Shown: piece after piece, positions 24,158-34,243 of the stretch
Layout of the letters: each line of letters opens with the position of its first letter
Numbering within the stretch: the stretch's first letter is position 1
NCBI GenBank assembly: GCA_024408495.1
Contig: JAKSUY010000006.1
Location: forward strand, 1-42,850
Length of the DNA: 42,850 bases
DNA from: Bacilli bacterium
Lineage (GTDB): Bacteria; Bacillota_I; Bacilli_A; RFN20; CAG-826
Reading direction: 5' to 3'
Translations under genes and position numbers: made by a program
Notes under the pieces: model-generated
The model's database searches: none
What the model saw: only the letters and a program-made list of their open reading frames with translations
Told to the model about the DNA's origin: nothing

Positions 24158-26224
24158 CTAGCCAACTAAAATAACTTCAAATCCAGTAATAGTGGATCCT
24201 GCTGCAGCTCCTGTAGTTCCAGTCCAATTACCCTTTTCAAGCAATTCATAACCATTATGCGTAGTGTACATATAATCTTGACAATATGTAATATTGTTAA
24301 CGCCTTTGCCAGATGCATTATATTGGTTAATATTTAATTTTTTAACTGGACAACCAGTAAAAATAAAATCTGTACAAGTCGCATCAATTTGACATTCAGT
24401 AACTTTTGTAGATGTGCTACTAGTTACCCCAACATATAAAGCATTTGAGCACTGTTCTATTTCACCGGCGGTTAGGTCTGCTGTTGGCGAAAAAATGTAA
24501 CTAAAATTAGCATCGACATTGTCTATTACAGCATTGCCTTTTGTATATCTTGCAAGCAACGGGGCATAAGTCCCGGCTCTTTCGTATCCAGAAATGCCAC
24601 CTTTAAGTTCGCATAATCCAGCATTATCGAAAAGGATATCTTTAATAGTACCAGATAATTGTCCAAACAACCCGACGCCTTTAGTATAGAAATTTCTAAT
24701 GGTATGATATCTTCCATCTAGAGTGCCAACAAATTCATTAACATTAGCTGTTGTTCCCCAATTCGCAACCCAAGGAGTATCTTTTGTTAAACCGCAATCA
24801 ATGTCATTTGCTAACAAATAATAACCATTAATATCAGGATCTTTTTTAGTAGTCTGACCAAACGCATGGACAACCTTTAAATCATCAAAAGTCTTAACTA
24901 GTTTATTCGCAATATTATAGCTAACGGTTATTTCATGGACTATGTTAGTTTCAACTTCTTCAGCGATATATGTTTTTGTAATTTCATCAACACTAACTTC
25001 ACTAGGGAGCGATGGGAATACTTCACTACGATTAACAGTGATAGGTTGATCTTGTGATACAACATTGTCATTTTCATCTTTTACAACATACTTAATGCTA
25101 TCATCGGAACTTAATTTAGAGAAATCTACATTTGCTGTTGTTGTAGAATCGAAGTCAAAATTAAAGTCAACTTGGGTTCTAAATGAACGCTCAGTTTTAC
25201 CACAAACAGTGCACACTAATTTATCATAAAATTTATCACTTACCCATTCTACAGAGGGATGAGTAACAGTTATATCGCATGTTTCAGTAACGGTATCGTA
25301 AGAAGCGGTGCTAGCAAGCGTAGCGGTAGCGGTATATGGAGAACCCGATACATTAAATGCGTTTTTAGCATCAGGATCTACAACATTATTATCTTTATCT
25401 TTAACTTCTACCGTTATATTCGCATCTTTATCAATTTTAGCGTAAGGAGCAAAAACTACTTTATCACCACAATGAACATCTTGGTCTTCCATACCAAGAA
25501 TTTCGTTAATGGCTTTAATAACAGTTAATCCGGTAATGTTACTAGTTTGACCACTATAGTTAGCGATTACTTTAGTCTCGCCGACCGCAAAAGAACTTCC
25601 ACTATTATCATAAGTAAACACGATATCTTTGGCAGGAATTACTAAATCTTCTCCACATTGACTACAATGAGCTTTAAAGGTTAAACCGTCAGGATTAAAT
25701 TGTTCAAAAGCATGATAAATCGTTTTAATTAGCTTTCCTTCTACATTTAAAGAAGTAATGACGTGATCTAACGACTTTCCGCTTTCAAATGTTGGAGCGC
25801 CTTCTTCTTCTTTAAATTCACCACATGCACACGTCTTAAAGTAAATAGCTGGATGATTACAAGTAGCCTCTTCTTTTAAATTAGCATTCTCAGGGAGAAC
25901 TACGGTTTGATCATATTTATGCACGCCAGTCGCAGGAATAGATTCAGTTTTTCCATAGCTACAAACCGAACAAGTGCATACTTGAGCGCCTTCAGTGCAA
26001 CACGTCGGCTCAACAGTAACAACTGGATCAGAGAAAGTATGTTCTTCCTTCACATCTTCTCCACACTTTTCGCACACATGATGATGATAAGTTTCATCAA
26101 GGTAAGTGTAATCACTCCAACGATGATCACATTCTTCCTTCTTTTCACCATTATTACAAGAGACAAGCGAAACCGGAATAGCGATTAAGGAAGCAAATAA
26201 TAAATTCTTAAATTTAATAGTCAT
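24158..26224 (-). CDS. Surface lipoprotein with five CxxC modules and beta-helix C-terminus
   Basis: This 688-aa lipoprotein has lipobox LVSC (Cys23). After lipidation comes the His/Cys-rich module (CDHRWSDYTY, HHHVCEKCGED, CSVCSYGKTESIPATG), then CACGEFKE, an Ig-like unit with CSQCGEDL, a second Ig-like unit, and CTVCGKTERSF. The last 220 residues are a beta-helix-like domain (FVGTLDGRYHTIRNFYTKGVGLF, then YERAGTYAPLLAR), closely paralleling the 1169-aa lipoprotein at 13958. It sits 2 nt downstream of the next lipoprotein gene, with GGAGAA before the start, as the last gene of the transport operon. It is probably a surface glycan-binding component. Confidence 0.85.
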   Translation of the reverse strand: MTIKFKNLLFASLIAIPVSLVSCNNGEKKEECDHRWSDYTYLDETYHHHVCEKCGEDVKEEHTFSDPVVTVEPTCCTEGAQVCTCSVCSYGKTESIPATGVHKYDQTVVLPENANLKEEATCNHPAIYFKTCACGEFKEEEGAPTFESGKSLDHVITSLNVEGKLIKTIYHAFEQFNPDGLTFKAHCSQCGEDLVIPAKDIVFTYDNSGSSFAVGETKVIANYSGQTSNITGLTVIKAINEILGMEDQDVHCGDKVVFAPYAKIDKDANITVEVKDKDNNVVDPDAKNAFNVSGSPYTATATLASTASYDTVTETCDITVTHPSVEWVSDKFYDKLVCTVCGKTERSFRTQVDFNFDFDSTTTANVDFSKLSSDDSIKYVVKDENDNVVSQDQPITVNRSEVFPSLPSEVSVDEITKTYIAEEVETNIVHEITVSYNIANKLVKTFDDLKVVHAFGQTTKKDPDINGYYLLANDIDCGLTKDTPWVANWGTTANVNEFVGTLDGRYHTIRNFYTKGVGLFGQLSGTIKDILFDNAGLCELKGGISGYERAGTYAPLLARYTKGNAVIDNVDANFSYIFSPTADLTAGEIEQCSNALYVGVTSSTSTKVTECQIDATCTDFIFTGCPVKKLNINQYNASGKGVNNITYCQDYMYTTHNGYELLEKGNWTGTTGAAAGSTITGFEVILVG

Positions 26225-26226
26225 AA

Positions 26227-28218
26227 TTATTCTCCTTCAGTAAACACCTTTTCAAGCGTGCCTTGAATCGTAACTCCAGTTGGAGCCTTAACTTCCACGT
26301 TATCCTTATACATAGATGCATAGTTATCGATTTGATCTCTAAATGCGAATTGAGAATAATATTTAACTTTAATTAAAACATTACTAAAGACTGATTTATC
26401 GCTAATTGAACACATAGCCGCAAAAGCGGTATGAACATTTCCTTTAGAACCAACTATATTATCATCACAAATAGCATCTGCGGTAGCGTCAATCGTAATA
26501 TCTTTAAAGGTATATATACCACCATTCATAATTGAGAAGAGTAAGCCTTCTTCATTTTGAACACGGTGGTCAGCTAGAGCGTGATGCGTTAAATCTATAT
26601 CCTTTTCTTTTTGTTTATTTCCAAATATATCCGCAAAAGTAATATTTACGTTTTGGATAGTGCATGGATAGCAATGGCGAGCAAAGAATGGAGAATAAGT
26701 CGCCCCCAAACCATTAACATGGTCAGCCATTCCGCAATCTACGAAATTAACATTTTTAATGACCGCACCGCTACCAATATTACCAAAGAAGCCTTGGCCG
26801 CGAACATATAAATTACTAATGGTATGGTTATTGCCATCTAATATACCTTTTAATCCAGTATCACCCCATGCGCCATTACAATATAATGGTGATGCCATAG
26901 AATATCCACAATTGATGTCATTATTTAAAACATAAAGACCATATTTAGGATTGGTAGATGCAGCGCCAGAAATGGTCTTTAAATCATTAACATCTTTAAT
27001 AAGCATAGCTAAACAGCATACTTTCTTGCAAGTAAACACTGCAGCATCCGATTTAATAATCATTTCTTTTGAATAGTCATTAATATTCTCTGAATAATTA
27101 GCGACTTGTTTTAATGCATCAGTAGAATTATAAGTAATGGTCTTACTAGCTACATCGTAACTTGTGAAAATATCAATTCCATCATAAGTAACACTAGTGA
27201 CTTGATTATTAGCAAGATAAGTTTTAATTTCGTCACCAAGTTCAATCATGCCATTAGCTCTTGCTAATTCAAGCATATATGAATCGTTTTCAATTGTAAC
27301 ATTAGGAACACCGACGTTAACGTAAATCGGGAATGTATTTCCGTCAAACGACACGTCAATTTCTCCTATGCCACTAGAAACTGCTTGAATAATATTATCG
27401 CCATAAATATAACGACAAATATCAGGATCAACGTTTTCGTAAGTTAAAGTTGGGCTAACCACTAATTCACCATTTTTGTAAACAGAGAAGTTAGGCGTTA
27501 CGGTCCCAATGAAGCCTTCAATATTACCTACATAGATAGAAGCAGTGAAGCCGTCACCATAAGGTGCAACATCTTCATTATTGGACATTAATGAAATATC
27601 CGAACCAGCCTTATCAATAGTAACATCAATTGTTCCAGCAGTTGTCTTTCCGTCATAAACAGCAGTAGCGGTAATTTTAGTTACGCCTTCTGCTTTACCT
27701 TTAATAGTTACAGTGTTTGCATTAGGAGTAAGTTCAACTAAATCCGCATTTTCAGCCTCAAATGAGAAAGTTGAGGAGCTAGTGACATCAATTTCATTAA
27801 AATAGACAAATGCATCTAAAGTAAAGGTTTCATTAACCTTAAGTTCCACTTCACTAACATCAAATTTAATAATTGGAGCATAGTGCGGATCTTTAACGGT
27901 TACAGTACAAGTTGAACTAAGTGATTCAAAAGAAACGGTAATCGTTGCGCTTCCAGAATCAACTGCATAAACAACGCCTGTATCTGCGTCAATAGTAGCA
28001 ACTGCTACATTGCTTGATTCCCATTTAAGGTTCTCTTCTTTAGCGAGTTCTTCGTTAGCGATTTTTAAGGAATCATATCCACCTTTATCTAAAGCGATAG
28101 TGGTCTTATCTAATGCAATGTCTTCTTGAGTGTATTTACTTTGAGGAGCGGAACCGCCACAAGAAACAAGAAGCGAGATTGGAACAACGAAGGCAAGTAA
28201 ACTAGATTTTATTTTCAT
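26227..28218 (-). CDS. Surface lipoprotein with Big_2 Ig-like domains and beta-helix C-terminus
   Basis: This 663-aa lipoprotein has lipobox LVSC (Cys20). Residues about 30-110 form a Big_2-type bacterial Ig-like domain (WESSNVAVATIDADTGVV then SATITVSFE). A second Ig-like unit covers about 115-205. The middle is unassigned, and the C-terminal 250 residues form the shared beta-helix-like module (GILDGNNHTISNLYVRGQGFFG then YSPFFARH). Unlike its two paralogues it lacks the CxxC-rich N-terminal module. GGAGGAG precedes the start. The gene is 13 nt from the DUF4838 gene upstream and 2 nt from the lipoprotein downstream, so it is cotranscribed with them. Confidence 0.86.
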   Translation of the reverse strand: MKIKSSLLAFVVPISLLVSCGGSAPQSKYTQEDIALDKTTIALDKGGYDSLKIANEELAKEENLKWESSNVAVATIDADTGVVYAVDSGSATITVSFESLSSTCTVTVKDPHYAPIIKFDVSEVELKVNETFTLDAFVYFNEIDVTSSSTFSFEAENADLVELTPNANTVTIKGKAEGVTKITATAVYDGKTTAGTIDVTIDKAGSDISLMSNNEDVAPYGDGFTASIYVGNIEGFIGTVTPNFSVYKNGELVVSPTLTYENVDPDICRYIYGDNIIQAVSSGIGEIDVSFDGNTFPIYVNVGVPNVTIENDSYMLELARANGMIELGDEIKTYLANNQVTSVTYDGIDIFTSYDVASKTITYNSTDALKQVANYSENINDYSKEMIIKSDAAVFTCKKVCCLAMLIKDVNDLKTISGAASTNPKYGLYVLNNDINCGYSMASPLYCNGAWGDTGLKGILDGNNHTISNLYVRGQGFFGNIGSGAVIKNVNFVDCGMADHVNGLGATYSPFFARHCYPCTIQNVNITFADIFGNKQKEKDIDLTHHALADHRVQNEEGLLFSIMNGGIYTFKDITIDATADAICDDNIVGSKGNVHTAFAAMCSISDKSVFSNVLIKVKYYSQFAFRDQIDNYASMYKDNVEVKAPTGVTIQGTLEKVFTEGE

Positions 28219-28231
28219 AACTATCTCCTCC

Positions 28232-30238
28232 TTAAATGCCCCATTCAGAATATTTACTAGCTAAAGTACAATCAGCCGATTCACGGTGCATTGTAATTTT
28301 TGATGCCATTGCATCTTCTCTAAAGGAAGTTGCCATTTCTCTAAATGAATCACCAGAGAACATACCTTTATGTAAAGATAAAATCGCAAAGCGAGGAGAA
28401 ATGCTTTCGGTAATAATCTTTTTTCTAACTAATTCGTAATTAGCAGGATCAGTGAGATATAAAGGAGCAATTTCTTCTAAAGCCTTATCGCATAAAGCAT
28501 TCCATGATTGTAATAAGCCTAAAGGCCATAATTCAGATTCTTTATCAATACGTTCATCGTAAATTGAACCCGTGACATATTCAAAGGTTTCAATTAAATG
28601 GTAGAACCAAGCGCACTCTTGTTCGTATAAGTCACGCATCGTAGCCGCTGCATCTTTATAAACATTCTTGAAATATTTATCAATTAAAGCATTAGTATCT
28701 AAATTCACATCAAACATTAAATGAGCGTCAACATATTCCTTTAAGCGATGGAAGGTAGTATGTCCACTATTGTTATGTTGAGTTTCTGGATACATCAACA
28801 TACAATTGTTTTCTTTAAAGAAACGGAATGATTCAGCGTTACTAGTGCAAGTAGGATATGGGAATAAGTAGGCTCTAAATTGAGTCTCGTATGTCCACAT
28901 ATATAAGCGCTTAGTAGCCGCTGCCCAACCTTTTACGTTATTAGCATATTTCTCATTAATCTTTTCGTAGAAAGAATAAGGGAAATAAGATTCAATTGGT
29001 GCCATAAAAGCACAAACGTGATCATTACATTTAAGTGGTTTGCCATCATTTAATTCACTAGTAATTAATGAATAAGTGCCATCTCCATTTGGATGAGTTG
29101 GACAGCCTTCAGTTGTATGATAGGCAAAGAAAGAAGTATAAATTTCACGTTTAGTGGTGCTAGTTTCTTGGGCTTTCTTTTCTAATTCAGCTTGAACAAT
29201 ATCATCAACCGCGTTACAAAATCTTACGATGACTGCAGCGCGAGAACCATTATAGGTATCAGCAAACTTTTGGCAAGTTTCGCACTTACAAGTATCACGG
29301 TTATCTTGAATAGTGATAGTAATATTATTTAAGGTCGGATTCTTTTCAATGGTTTCTAATGCTTTTGCTGCACAAATTTCAGTCATCATTTTAAATGATT
29401 CAGGATTACCATGCGCACTATAGCATAATTGTCCAGTCATTGAATCATCCGCTGTATCAGCAGTAACACCAGTGCCATCGCCATAGAATTCTGGATGTTC
29501 ATTATAATATGTTTTAGGTGGTAAATATTTAAAGGTATTGTGATAAGATGCACCATCAACACTCATAAAGATAGTTCCAGAGGTATAACCAACTGGATAA
29601 TCATAAGAACTATCCATATCTGATTGACGGTAATCGAAATCCGGTCTTTCAACAATATCCATAGTTGGAAGAACACTACCATCTAAATCATAGGTAAAGG
29701 TTTCTTGATCATAGGCATCATAGCCAATTACTTTTCTTAAGAAAACAATTGCCGAAGTTTGATAAGCCTCAGTTCCGCCAACTAAAATAAAGACCGAATT
29801 GTCTTTACTAGTCATTTGGAAACCGGTTAGACCAATATCTTTATCAGTTTTTGATACTCCTGCTTTAGCGGCTAAATCTTCGCAACCTAAAGAAATATAT
29901 TTATCAGTGGATTTATAATCAGCGATTATACTTCCATCACAAGGCATTATGCCTATTTTCGCTCCTGTTGCATTTTTTAAATGATTGGCCATAAAAGAAG
30001 CAGCTCTAACTGCATTTTCATCGCTAGCCTCATAAACAATTTTATAATCGCATTTGCTATTAGCGACAAATGGTAAACCAGTGTCATAATTCACATTAAC
30101 ATCGTGAAGAGTTCCATCAACATGGTGTTGTGGTAAATCAGGTTGGGGTTTAATTTCACCTCCGCCTCCGCCACCGCCACCACAACCGGTGATAACTAAT
30201 ACACTTGATAAGAGAGCTGTTAATCGAGCAAATTTCAT
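28232..30238 (-). CDS. DUF4838-family lipoprotein, putative glycoside hydrolase
   Basis: This 668-aa lipoprotein has lipobox VITGC (Cys19) followed by a run of eight glycines as a flexible linker. The N-terminal alpha/beta domain (about 50-190, KYISLGCEDLAAKAG, VGGTEAYQTSAIVFLRKVIG) is of the kind found before GH20/GH67 barrels. The barrel contains ITIQDNRDTCKCETCQKF, the hallmark of DUF4838 proteins, which are presumed glycosidases. I start at 30238 rather than 30247 because AGGAGG directly abuts the upstream ATG but is 9 nt from this one. It is the likely catalytic member among the surface lipoproteins of this operon. Its substrate is unknown. Confidence 0.86.
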   Translation of the reverse strand: MKFARLTALLSSVLVITGCGGGGGGGGEIKPQPDLPQHHVDGTLHDVNVNYDTGLPFVANSKCDYKIVYEASDENAVRAASFMANHLKNATGAKIGIMPCDGSIIADYKSTDKYISLGCEDLAAKAGVSKTDKDIGLTGFQMTSKDNSVFILVGGTEAYQTSAIVFLRKVIGYDAYDQETFTYDLDGSVLPTMDIVERPDFDYRQSDMDSSYDYPVGYTSGTIFMSVDGASYHNTFKYLPPKTYYNEHPEFYGDGTGVTADTADDSMTGQLCYSAHGNPESFKMMTEICAAKALETIEKNPTLNNITITIQDNRDTCKCETCQKFADTYNGSRAAVIVRFCNAVDDIVQAELEKKAQETSTTKREIYTSFFAYHTTEGCPTHPNGDGTYSLITSELNDGKPLKCNDHVCAFMAPIESYFPYSFYEKINEKYANNVKGWAAATKRLYMWTYETQFRAYLFPYPTCTSNAESFRFFKENNCMLMYPETQHNNSGHTTFHRLKEYVDAHLMFDVNLDTNALIDKYFKNVYKDAAATMRDLYEQECAWFYHLIETFEYVTGSIYDERIDKESELWPLGLLQSWNALCDKALEEIAPLYLTDPANYELVRKKIITESISPRFAILSLHKGMFSGDSFREMATSFREDAMASKITMHRESADCTLASKYSEWGI

Positions 30239-30252
30239 AAACTTCATCCTCC

Positions 30253-33200
30253 TTATTCAACCACAATATTTCCACTAGTAGTGGAAGAATTACCATATTC
30301 ATCAACCGCCATAATAATCCATTTATAAGTGCCTCTAGCAGTTGTTTTTACACCATTCTTATCAGCCTCTAACATCACAAATTGACCAGACGGATTGATG
30401 ATGTAACGAATAATCACTAATTTATCAGCAGGTGAAACATTATCGGTTACGGTAAATGTAGGTAGACCAACATTTTCGCCTAATTTCGCTGTTTTCATTG
30501 GAGTAGAGGTAATAGTAATAGTTGGAGCGGTTGTATCGATACAATGGATGAGATATTTCATAGTTCCTGAACTGGCCGGAACATTAAACGGACTCTTTGA
30601 ATCAGAGAAAGAACACGTTACGGTATAATTACCAATAATAGTTAAATCAAAGAAATATCCTTCACTTGGATCAACACCATCAAGTTTAACTCCGTTAATA
30701 TCTGTAACCACTTCTCCATTTGGATCAGTCACTGTTAAAGAACTTGATTCAACATTTGATAAAACATCGTTGACTAATATCGGAGCAGAATAATAAGTCT
30801 CATTAATATTGTAAGAACCACCGTATGAGCCATAAACAATACTATCTGGTTCAGTAGCATCGCGTTTGGTTTTAGTAAATACATTGTTAGAAACTCGACG
30901 AACTTTAATTGAAGTTTGATTCGCTGGGTTAACGCTCGTAATCTCAGTTTTAAGTATTACATAGGCACTGCTGAATTCTTCGAAATCTCCACCAACTTGT
31001 AATGTAACAGCGTTAAAGGTAAGAATTCCATAATCTAATTTAAAATCAAGAACCGTTTCATCTTTTTCAGCCGCTTTGCTTAAATCGAGATCAAATGGTA
31101 ATTCATCGCCGCCGGCCGCGCTAACATAAACTTTCTTTTTATCTTGATCGACTCTGACATTAATCTCTAATACATTACTAGCATCAAAGAAATCAACGAG
31201 AGATACTTTTATATTGCTGATATTTTTAGAATTCTCGGATGGGATAAGACGATAATTAAAATTATCCGCGAATACTGGATTTTTAAATTCATAATTTATA
31301 TCGCCAGCAGTTTTCGTAAAATCAACACCATATGGAGTAACTTCACTAGCAACATCATCGCCGCCAAAATCAAAGTATTTATCGAATTCTATTACACCAC
31401 TACTATCATAGGCTTCAAAAACAGAAACTTGCTGAGAATAAACAAGTGTGCCTTCGCATTTAAATTCCAAATTAACTTCACTGGCAGAATCAATTTTAAA
31501 CTTTTGTCCATATTTATATGTTTGACTATTGACTACTAAATCGCAATTAACATAAGTTGGAGTGTCGACATTATATTTCTTTGCGATAACTCTTGGAACG
31601 TTATATTCCATACCTTTAACTAAATTGTGCGAAATAACCGGGGTTTCACTTAAAACAGGTTTATCATTGGTTTTAACATCCACTACTAATTTAATTTCAA
31701 CTACTGAACCAATATAATCAGTAACCGTATAAGTAACTAACCATTTGCCAGTTTTATCTGGTGTGAAGTAGAATCCATTACCATCATTAAGAACTGGAAC
31801 AATTGAGGCGCCTTTACAAGCATCAACTTCAGTTGTTGGTATACCAACGCCACCAGTTATATTAACTTCAGGTAAATTAACTCTATCGCCAATCTTAGCC
31901 TCACTAACAGTGCCATCTAAGACCGCTGATAATGGTTTAACATTTGGATCTGCGATTACATAAACTACTTCTTGACCAATATTACCAATTGTATCTTTTG
32001 ATTCGTATACGATTGCGTAATAACCTTGTTTAGTAGGTGTGAAGCATCCGTTCTTCACTTTTACTACCGAAGGAGTAGAAGACGAATAATTATACCAAAC
32101 GGTTGCTTTAACATCAGTCTCACCATCAAATTCATCATAAGCGGTTGCGCTAGGAATTGGATATGGTTTATTAAGTTCAGCGTTTGGCAATTTTTCATAA
32201 TCGCCATAATTTACCTTGATTTCTGGAGGTAGAATATCATCGTACTTAATTGATGTTAAATTAACACCATGAACTTCTGTTAAACAAATGGTTGGATTTT
32301 CACTTGTTTGATTATCTTCGGTATAAAGCGATAAACGCGCTTTCCCGCTTGGGAAACCATTCCATAAATCATTAAAGAATGTAGGGCTATCAAGTTCGGA
32401 TATCAAATAGTTACCTCTTGGAGATTGTGTATAAATAGTTTTGTTATTATTATCATAATTAATTTGGAAATAACGGCTGGATGGCTTGCATGGTTTAGAT
32501 GAATAGTCCGCTCCATCTTTTGTAGTCGCAGTAAACGAAGTGGCGGTATCTGTACCCCACCAGTCTTCATCATGAATATTACCAGATCCATTAGTGTCTA
32601 AACCTTTACAGGTTTGGTTATTACCACCTGCACTCCAATACCCCATACCAGGGTTACGTTTATCATTATCATTATAAAAATATTGAATTAGACGGAATTT
32701 AATATAAATGCTTGGATCTTTCACATCACTTAACTTAAAGAAGAGGTAATGCATATCCGACACACCTTCGGTACTAGGAACAATGTAACCTTTGAATAAA
32801 GGTTTATCCAAGCTTAATTCATTAACGTCAATAGCTTCGTTAAGAGTGACCACATCATTAGGCGCAATCGAAATATTTAAACCAGGGACATCCTCTGGAT
32901 CTTTAAATTTAGCGGCTCTTGGATCAACACCATAATATAAAGATGTTTCTTCATTGGAAAATGAAGCGACGTAAGGACGAACTTTAAAGGTTTTAGTTTC
33001 TAGATAATTTTTACCATTATAATTTAAATAATATTTAAGGGTATAAACACCAGTTTGATTAAGCACAAATTCATCACTAGTGTAAGATGCGCCACGTGGG
33101 AAGGTTAAAGTGTGTGATGTGGCAGGAACAAATGTTCCTTCAATTTCAAAGTTATATGATGGAACATTAAATTCCTCATTTAAATCATATTCTTCCTCAA

Positions 33201-33330
33201 TGTCGTTGTTAACGTTAATTGGAACAACCGGACTATTGATACTTGAAACAGCTTCTTTAGCTGCACAAGCAACAATGGGAGCGGCAAGAAAAACCGCTAA
33301 TAGAGTTAGTGCTTTTTTTGGTGATTTCAT
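30253..33330 (-). CDS. Large multi-Ig surface lipoprotein, probable carbohydrate-binding
   Basis: This 1025-aa exported protein has signal peptide and lipobox IVAC (Cys22). After an Ig-like N-terminal segment (to about 110) there is a beta-rich region of about 250 residues with many aromatics (GYWSAGGNNQTCKG, HDEDWWGTDTATSF) that looks like a jelly-roll carbohydrate-binding domain. Several Ig-like repeats follow, each opening with a P-x-I/V strand and a D-x-x-G turn, for example TAYDEFDGETDVKATVWYN and CIDTTAPTITITSTPM. No catalytic motif is seen. The gene follows the inner permease by 19 nt, with AAAAGGAG as ribosome site, so it is made together with the importer. Confidence 0.82.
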   Translation of the reverse strand: MKSPKKALTLLAVFLAAPIVACAAKEAVSSINSPVVPINVNNDIEEEYDLNEEFNVPSYNFEIEGTFVPATSHTLTFPRGASYTSDEFVLNQTGVYTLKYYLNYNGKNYLETKTFKVRPYVASFSNEETSLYYGVDPRAAKFKDPEDVPGLNISIAPNDVVTLNEAIDVNELSLDKPLFKGYIVPSTEGVSDMHYLFFKLSDVKDPSIYIKFRLIQYFYNDNDKRNPGMGYWSAGGNNQTCKGLDTNGSGNIHDEDWWGTDTATSFTATTKDGADYSSKPCKPSSRYFQINYDNNNKTIYTQSPRGNYLISELDSPTFFNDLWNGFPSGKARLSLYTEDNQTSENPTICLTEVHGVNLTSIKYDDILPPEIKVNYGDYEKLPNAELNKPYPIPSATAYDEFDGETDVKATVWYNYSSSTPSVVKVKNGCFTPTKQGYYAIVYESKDTIGNIGQEVVYVIADPNVKPLSAVLDGTVSEAKIGDRVNLPEVNITGGVGIPTTEVDACKGASIVPVLNDGNGFYFTPDKTGKWLVTYTVTDYIGSVVEIKLVVDVKTNDKPVLSETPVISHNLVKGMEYNVPRVIAKKYNVDTPTYVNCDLVVNSQTYKYGQKFKIDSASEVNLEFKCEGTLVYSQQVSVFEAYDSSGVIEFDKYFDFGGDDVASEVTPYGVDFTKTAGDINYEFKNPVFADNFNYRLIPSENSKNISNIKVSLVDFFDASNVLEINVRVDQDKKKVYVSAAGGDELPFDLDLSKAAEKDETVLDFKLDYGILTFNAVTLQVGGDFEEFSSAYVILKTEITSVNPANQTSIKVRRVSNNVFTKTKRDATEPDSIVYGSYGGSYNINETYYSAPILVNDVLSNVESSSLTVTDPNGEVVTDINGVKLDGVDPSEGYFFDLTIIGNYTVTCSFSDSKSPFNVPASSGTMKYLIHCIDTTAPTITITSTPMKTAKLGENVGLPTFTVTDNVSPADKLVIIRYIINPSGQFVMLEADKNGVKTTARGTYKWIIMAVDEYGNSSTTSGNIVVE

Positions 33331-33349
33331 AAAATCTCCTTTTTAAATA

Positions 33350-34237
33350 TTATTTAATTCCGCCTACAGTGAGGTTAGACATTAATCGTTTATGGAATAT
33401 TAAGAATAAAACTAAAGGTGGTAATAAAGCGACTACGGTTAAAGACATTAACGATGGCGCTCCAGAAAGAATGCCGCATGTTTGACCACCATATTGAAGA
33501 ACAAGATAAACACCAAAGCTTAAGGTTGGATGTGTTCCAGCATAAATTAACGGTGTTTGATAATCGTTCCAGAAATTAATAAATTGTAATAAGAAAACTG
33601 TTACGAAAGTATTTCTTGCGAGTGGCATCATCACTTTAACCATGATGTTCCAGTTATTCGCACCATCGATCTTAGCGGCTTCGTTATAAGTTTCTGGTAA
33701 ATTCTTAAATGTAGAATAGAAGATTAAGAAATATAATCCTAAGAAATTAGCTTTCATAATCCATATTCCCCAAAGGTTTCCGTATAAGCCGAACATTTGG
33801 GCCATTTTGATTTCACTAGGTAAACTACCAACAATTGGTATAACCATCGCTACAATAACAATTACATAGTAAATCTTTAAGAATTTGAATTTAAAACGTG
33901 CGCATACATAAGCAGTAACACAAGGAACTAAAGTTGCAAACACGGCACAACCAACCGCATAGAAAATAGAATTACCCAACATTTCGATAAAATTAGTCTT
34001 AGCATAACTAAACTTTGTAAAAACATTTATATAGTTATCAAATTTAAATGGATTAGGCCACTCAAATAACGAATGCTTAGTGAAAAATAAGTCAGATTTG
34101 AAAGAAGAAAGCAATCCCCATACTAGAAGTGCGATTAACACTAAAGCATAAATACTTAAAACAACAAAAAGAAAAATGGTAAAACCATTAAATTTTGATT
34201 TCTTTTTAGATAAAGTAAAAGGCTTCTTGATATTCAT
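33350..34237 (-). CDS. Carbohydrate ABC transporter permease, MalG/LplC type
   Basis: This 295-aa inner-membrane permease has six predicted helices and the EAA loop EAAKIDGANNWNIMVKVMMP (about residues 188-207), which docks to a MalK-type ATPase. It pairs with the MalF-type permease upstream (6-nt gap) and the binding protein beyond. No Shine-Dalgarno is seen, so translation is probably coupled to the upstream gene. No ATPase is encoded in this operon. Confidence 0.94.
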   Translation of the reverse strand: MNIKKPFTLSKKKSKFNGFTIFLFVVLSIYALVLIALLVWGLLSSFKSDLFFTKHSLFEWPNPFKFDNYINVFTKFSYAKTNFIEMLGNSIFYAVGCAVFATLVPCVTAYVCARFKFKFLKIYYVIVIVAMVIPIVGSLPSEIKMAQMFGLYGNLWGIWIMKANFLGLYFLIFYSTFKNLPETYNEAAKIDGANNWNIMVKVMMPLARNTFVTVFLLQFINFWNDYQTPLIYAGTHPTLSFGVYLVLQYGGQTCGILSGAPSLMSLTVVALLPPLVLFLIFHKRLMSNLTVGGIK

Positions 34238-34243
34238 ATTTAA

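Noticed and set aside
30239-30247. ATG at 30247 as start of the DUF4838 lipoprotein
   Set aside because: The Shine-Dalgarno AGGAGG directly abuts it, leaving no spacing; the ATG nine bases further on is correctly spaced.
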